Assembly (NCBI RefSeq): GCF_032380655.1
Contig: NZ_JAWDIY010000002.1
Span: 248,001 to 312,000, forward strand
Direction of reading: 5' to 3'
From: Diplocloster hominis
GTDB lineage: Bacteria; Bacillota; Clostridia; Lachnospirales; Lachnospiraceae
Length of the DNA stretch: 64,000 nucleotides
Below, piece by piece: positions 61,687-64,000 of the stretch (within the stretch, counting starts at the first letter, position 1; each line of letters begins with the position of its first letter). The notes beneath the pieces are model-generated. The model had not been told where the DNA came from and searched no databases. It was given only the letters and a program-made list of their open reading frames with translations. The translations under genes and the position numbers were made by a program.

Positions 61687-63780
61687 ATGGGAAAAGGGAT
61701 TCGTTTGTTATTAGTAACTGCTAATGAAAATGAAACAAAAGCATTGCTGAATGATACTGACTTTACATATAAAACGGATCGGTCTGATGATCCAAACGAT
61801 GCTGCTTTTTATAATATTGGTAAATACGGGCATTATGATATTGTTCATTTTGAACTAACTGATCAAGGTTCTGTCGGTTCAGATGCATCGCAATTAGCAA
61901 TCGTATCCGCGATAAACAGCTTTCACCCTGACGCCGTGATACTTGTGGGAATAGCATTCGGAAAGGAATTCAGGGATAGTCCGAAGGGTCAAAAAATTGG
62001 AGATGTATTGATTTCAGAGAAGGTTGCAGATTATGAAAGCGGAAAAATGAAAGAAGGAAAAGTTTTATCGGATGGTTTTGTTGCCGAAAGCGGCAGACAA
62101 TTACTATCAGCTTTCAAATATTATGCAAAAACATGGAAATTTGACATAAATGGAAGAAAAGCGAATTATGAGTTCGGCATAATATTGTCTGGAGATAAGG
62201 TGGTAGACGATAGAAATTTTAAAGAGAAACTCATTGAAAGGTATCCCCGCGCCATTGGCGGGGAAATGGAGGGGCGGGGAGCTTATGGTGCCTGCCGGAA
62301 TAGAAATATACACGAATGGATTATTGTAAAGGCTATATGTGACTGGGCTGATGGAACAAAATCAGAGAATAAAAATCAGAATCAAATGATTGCGGCGGAA
62401 TCCGCTGTTTCGTTTCTGAATCATATATTTACCAGCCCGGAAGCATTTGAGAAAATTCCTAAATTAGACACAAAAAGCAGTCATAATAGTTCTGCAGATC
62501 TTGAGGAAACAAATAACCGTGAAAATATTATTGGGTATTTTATTAACTTTGGTATTACCACATGCAGATTATTTAAAGTATTGAGGGGGGAAAGGGTTTT
62601 AAAAGAATGTAAGGTTATAAGCTATGATGAATCTAACCCCAAAAGCCCTAAATATTTAAAGGGTATCATAGAACATGTAAGAAATGAGATTCTTCCATCC
62701 ATAAACAAAAATCATAACCAGATTTTTTTAAAAACATTTGCAGATGCATGTTTTTCGGAAGTTTTTATAAATGATGCAAAAAGAAACGAGTTTATTATGG
62801 ATTTTTATAATGAAACGAATTTGTATTTTAATATATTATCCCAAAAACAAACCGAGGAAAATCTAAGACGACTTTTTAAAAAACTTGAGAATGGCACGGC
62901 GATTGTAAATATCGGTTCCCAATTTATATACATTTTGGTGAAACATGGAAATAAATTCGATATGTATAATTTAAAATTTACACTAAAAGATGTATCGGAC
63001 TATGTATCGAAACACGCTATTCCAGAAATTTGGAATGAATCAGCTATTTTGAAAATTAAGACATTTATTAAGGATCATCTAATCGATGAGATCGGACGCG
63101 TCAAAGCGAAAAATGTGGTAATTATTAAAGATGAACTGAAATTCATGCGGAATCTGGGATATCCATTAAAGTTTGAAGGCGGATGTGATTGTATAACCTT
63201 TGAAGATTACAAAAAGGCTAACCGAGAATTTTTATTCAGTATAGATTATAGGAATGAGGTGGATACAGCAACTTCTGAAAAATCAATCGCCAATCGACTA
63301 TACGGTTTTAAAAATGGCCATATTATTTTGGAAACAATCTTTGAATGTATCGCTACGGAAACAATCATACCATCTGATGAATTAAGTATTCACGGGAGTT
63401 TGAATGCATACATATTTAATGTAGCCATTAGCGGAAGCTCCAAAGGGGATAGGGCAAAATATATGATAGAAGCCCATAAGCTTATGACAGAAATGGGGGC
63501 TACAGTGCTAAGCCCGCGAATCGTGAACGGAAAACTGTCAAAACAAACCCTTGCGACCGATGTAAGGCATGCGGGTGCCATAAGAGAATGTGATTTGCTT
63601 TTTATCAGCAATAAGGATGGTTATATCGGTGATCAAACCGGCCGAGAAATATATGGGGCATATTTATTAAATAAGCCAATTGCATTTTGGAGAGAACCGG
63701 ATAATGTCGAACGGTTAGAGTACATTCCGCACGAGGAATGGTGGAATTTAATGAGATTTTTACAAGGTAATGAAGATTAA
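61687..63780 (+). CDS. three-domain protein: MTA/SAH-nucleosidase-like, Ppx/GppA-like, NDT/TIR-like
   Basis: 697 residues without membrane segments. Residues 1-250 are a PNP/MTAN-fold domain: IGGEMEGRGAYGA (Glu193/Glu195) and VKAICDWADG (Asp219) preserve the nucleosidase catalytic pair. Residues about 280-560 resemble Ppx/GppA (actin fold): FINFGITTCRLFKV (285-298), the FADACFSEVFINDAK region near 351-365, NILSQKQTEENL and AIVNIGSQFIYILV (405-418), with the acidic residues weak. Residues about 573-697 look like a nucleoside 2-deoxyribosyltransferase: FNVAISGS, ECDLLFISNKDG and DQTGREIYGAYLLNKPI (Glu654 as likely nucleophile). Such nucleotide-cleaving domains are known effectors in bacterial immune systems. 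ATG follows GGAGAAGG. Confidence 0.7.
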   Translation: MGKGIRLLLVTANENETKALLNDTDFTYKTDRSDDPNDAAFYNIGKYGHYDIVHFELTDQGSVGSDASQLAIVSAINSFHPDAVILVGIAFGKEFRDSPKGQKIGDVLISEKVADYESGKMKEGKVLSDGFVAESGRQLLSAFKYYAKTWKFDINGRKANYEFGIILSGDKVVDDRNFKEKLIERYPRAIGGEMEGRGAYGACRNRNIHEWIIVKAICDWADGTKSENKNQNQMIAAESAVSFLNHIFTSPEAFEKIPKLDTKSSHNSSADLEETNNRENIIGYFINFGITTCRLFKVLRGERVLKECKVISYDESNPKSPKYLKGIIEHVRNEILPSINKNHNQIFLKTFADACFSEVFINDAKRNEFIMDFYNETNLYFNILSQKQTEENLRRLFKKLENGTAIVNIGSQFIYILVKHGNKFDMYNLKFTLKDVSDYVSKHAIPEIWNESAILKIKTFIKDHLIDEIGRVKAKNVVIIKDELKFMRNLGYPLKFEGGCDCITFEDYKKANREFLFSIDYRNEVDTATSEKSIANRLYGFKNGHIILETIFECIATETIIPSDELSIHGSLNAYIFNVAISGSSKGDRAKYMIEAHKLMTEMGATVLSPRIVNGKLSKQTLATDVRHAGAIRECDLLFISNKDGYIGDQTGREIYGAYLLNKPIAFWREPDNVERLEYIPHEEWWNLMRFLQGNED

Positions 63781-63796
63781 GTTGGAGGATTTTTCT

Positions 63797-64000
63797 ATGA
63801 ATAAATACTTAATAGATATAGGCTCATCAACTGTCAAGTTTTATAAACAGGAAAATAAGAAAATAATGCTAATGGAACAAAAGACCATCGGATTCAAGGA
63901 AGGTTTTACTGAATACGGGCTGTCAGCTTGTAAAAAAGCTGAATTAATTGATTATTTCAATTACTTGAGTAAAAAATATTTTTTAACAAACAGAAATACG
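63797..64000 (+). CDS. actin-fold (ASKHA)-like ATPase, truncated by window end
   Basis: ATG 63797 with GGAGG upstream, 16 nt after the previous stop, opens a frame of 68 codons to the window edge. The N-terminus MNKYLIDIGSSTVKFYK has the phosphate-1 loop of actin/Hsp70/Ppx proteins (DxGSSxxK). It resembles the middle domain of its neighbour, so the two may be partners. The remaining domain content is unknown. Confidence 0.6.
   Translation, partial: MNKYLIDIGSSTVKFYKQENKKIMLMEQKTIGFKEGFTEYGLSACKKAELIDYFNYLSKKYFLTNRNT

Noticed and set aside
1..64000. CRISPR arrays, tRNA and rRNA genes
   Set aside because: No regularly spaced identical repeats and no cloverleaf-like or rRNA-like sequence found by reading; short tRNA-like folds cannot be fully excluded by eye.

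Overview
The window looks like chromosome of a Clostridia (Lachnospiraceae-type) Firmicute. Signs are the strong AGGAGG ribosome sites with several TTG/GTG starts, the BMP-family nucleoside transporter, a YesM/YesN two-component pair, class D-like sortases, a CpsB/Wzz/BY-kinase exopolysaccharide system, a SpoIIE-type phosphatase and short REP-like palindromes. The assignment rests on gene content and style only. By eye, the first 30 kb and the DNA from about 59.9 to 61.3 kb are moderately GC-rich. The block from about 32.1 to 59.2 kb is clearly AT-rich and looks acquired or exchanged.

Layout. (1) 1-1.0 kb: 3' part of a SpoIIE-family phosphatase. (2) 1.2-10.2 kb: nucleoside uptake and salvage, with purine nucleoside phosphorylase, methylthioribose-1-phosphate isomerase (MtnA), a BMP-type nucleoside ABC transporter, cytidine deaminase and an MtaD-like deaminase. 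Together these fit import of nucleosides and a methylthioadenosine -> methylthioinosine -> methylthioribose-1-P -> methylthioribulose-1-P route. (3) 10.2-23.6 kb: a glycan-use locus with two sugar-binding lipoproteins, two permeases (no ATPase of its own), a GH29 fucosidase, a BadF-type kinase, a SIS sugar isomerase, a GH4 glycosidase and YesM/YesN control. (4) 23.7-29.9 kb: a sortase with a probable substrate carrying an unusual sorting motif, an unknown membrane protein, CpsB/Wzz/BY-kinase control of polysaccharide export, a secreted Ig-like-fold protein and an antisense second sortase.

(5) 30.0-59.2 kb: surface polysaccharide region. An XRE regulator, a palindromic operator, a near-consensus promoter and a tiny leader ORF precede the initiating phosphoglycosyltransferase. 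A plus-strand cluster follows (32.2-46.5 kb), then a convergent minus-strand cluster (59.0-47.1 kb). They meet at an IS66-family scar. Each cluster has its own flippase and polymerase, but only the plus one has an initiating transferase. The plus cluster contains what looks like a non-standard CMP-sugar acid pathway: HMGL-type aldolase, KdsC-like phosphatase, CMP-transferase and a GT42/MptE-like protein. The minus cluster contains CDP-glycerol genes and a kinase-methyltransferase fusion that resembles a chain terminator with its domains in reverse order. A 26-bp near-identical direct repeat (23/26) lies at both edges of the AT-rich block (32074 and 59164).

(6) 59.2-64 kb: repeated hairpins around a nucleotidyltransferase relic, an AlbA_2/Schlafen-type ATPase, then a candidate conflict (defence) module. 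A 697-residue protein joins an MTA/SAH-nucleosidase-like domain, a Ppx/GppA-like actin-fold domain and a nucleoside-2-deoxyribosyltransferase/TIR-like domain. It follows a predicted promoter with a leader of roughly 310 nt, and is followed by a second actin-fold-like gene cut by the window end. No tRNA, rRNA, CRISPR array or intact transposon was seen.
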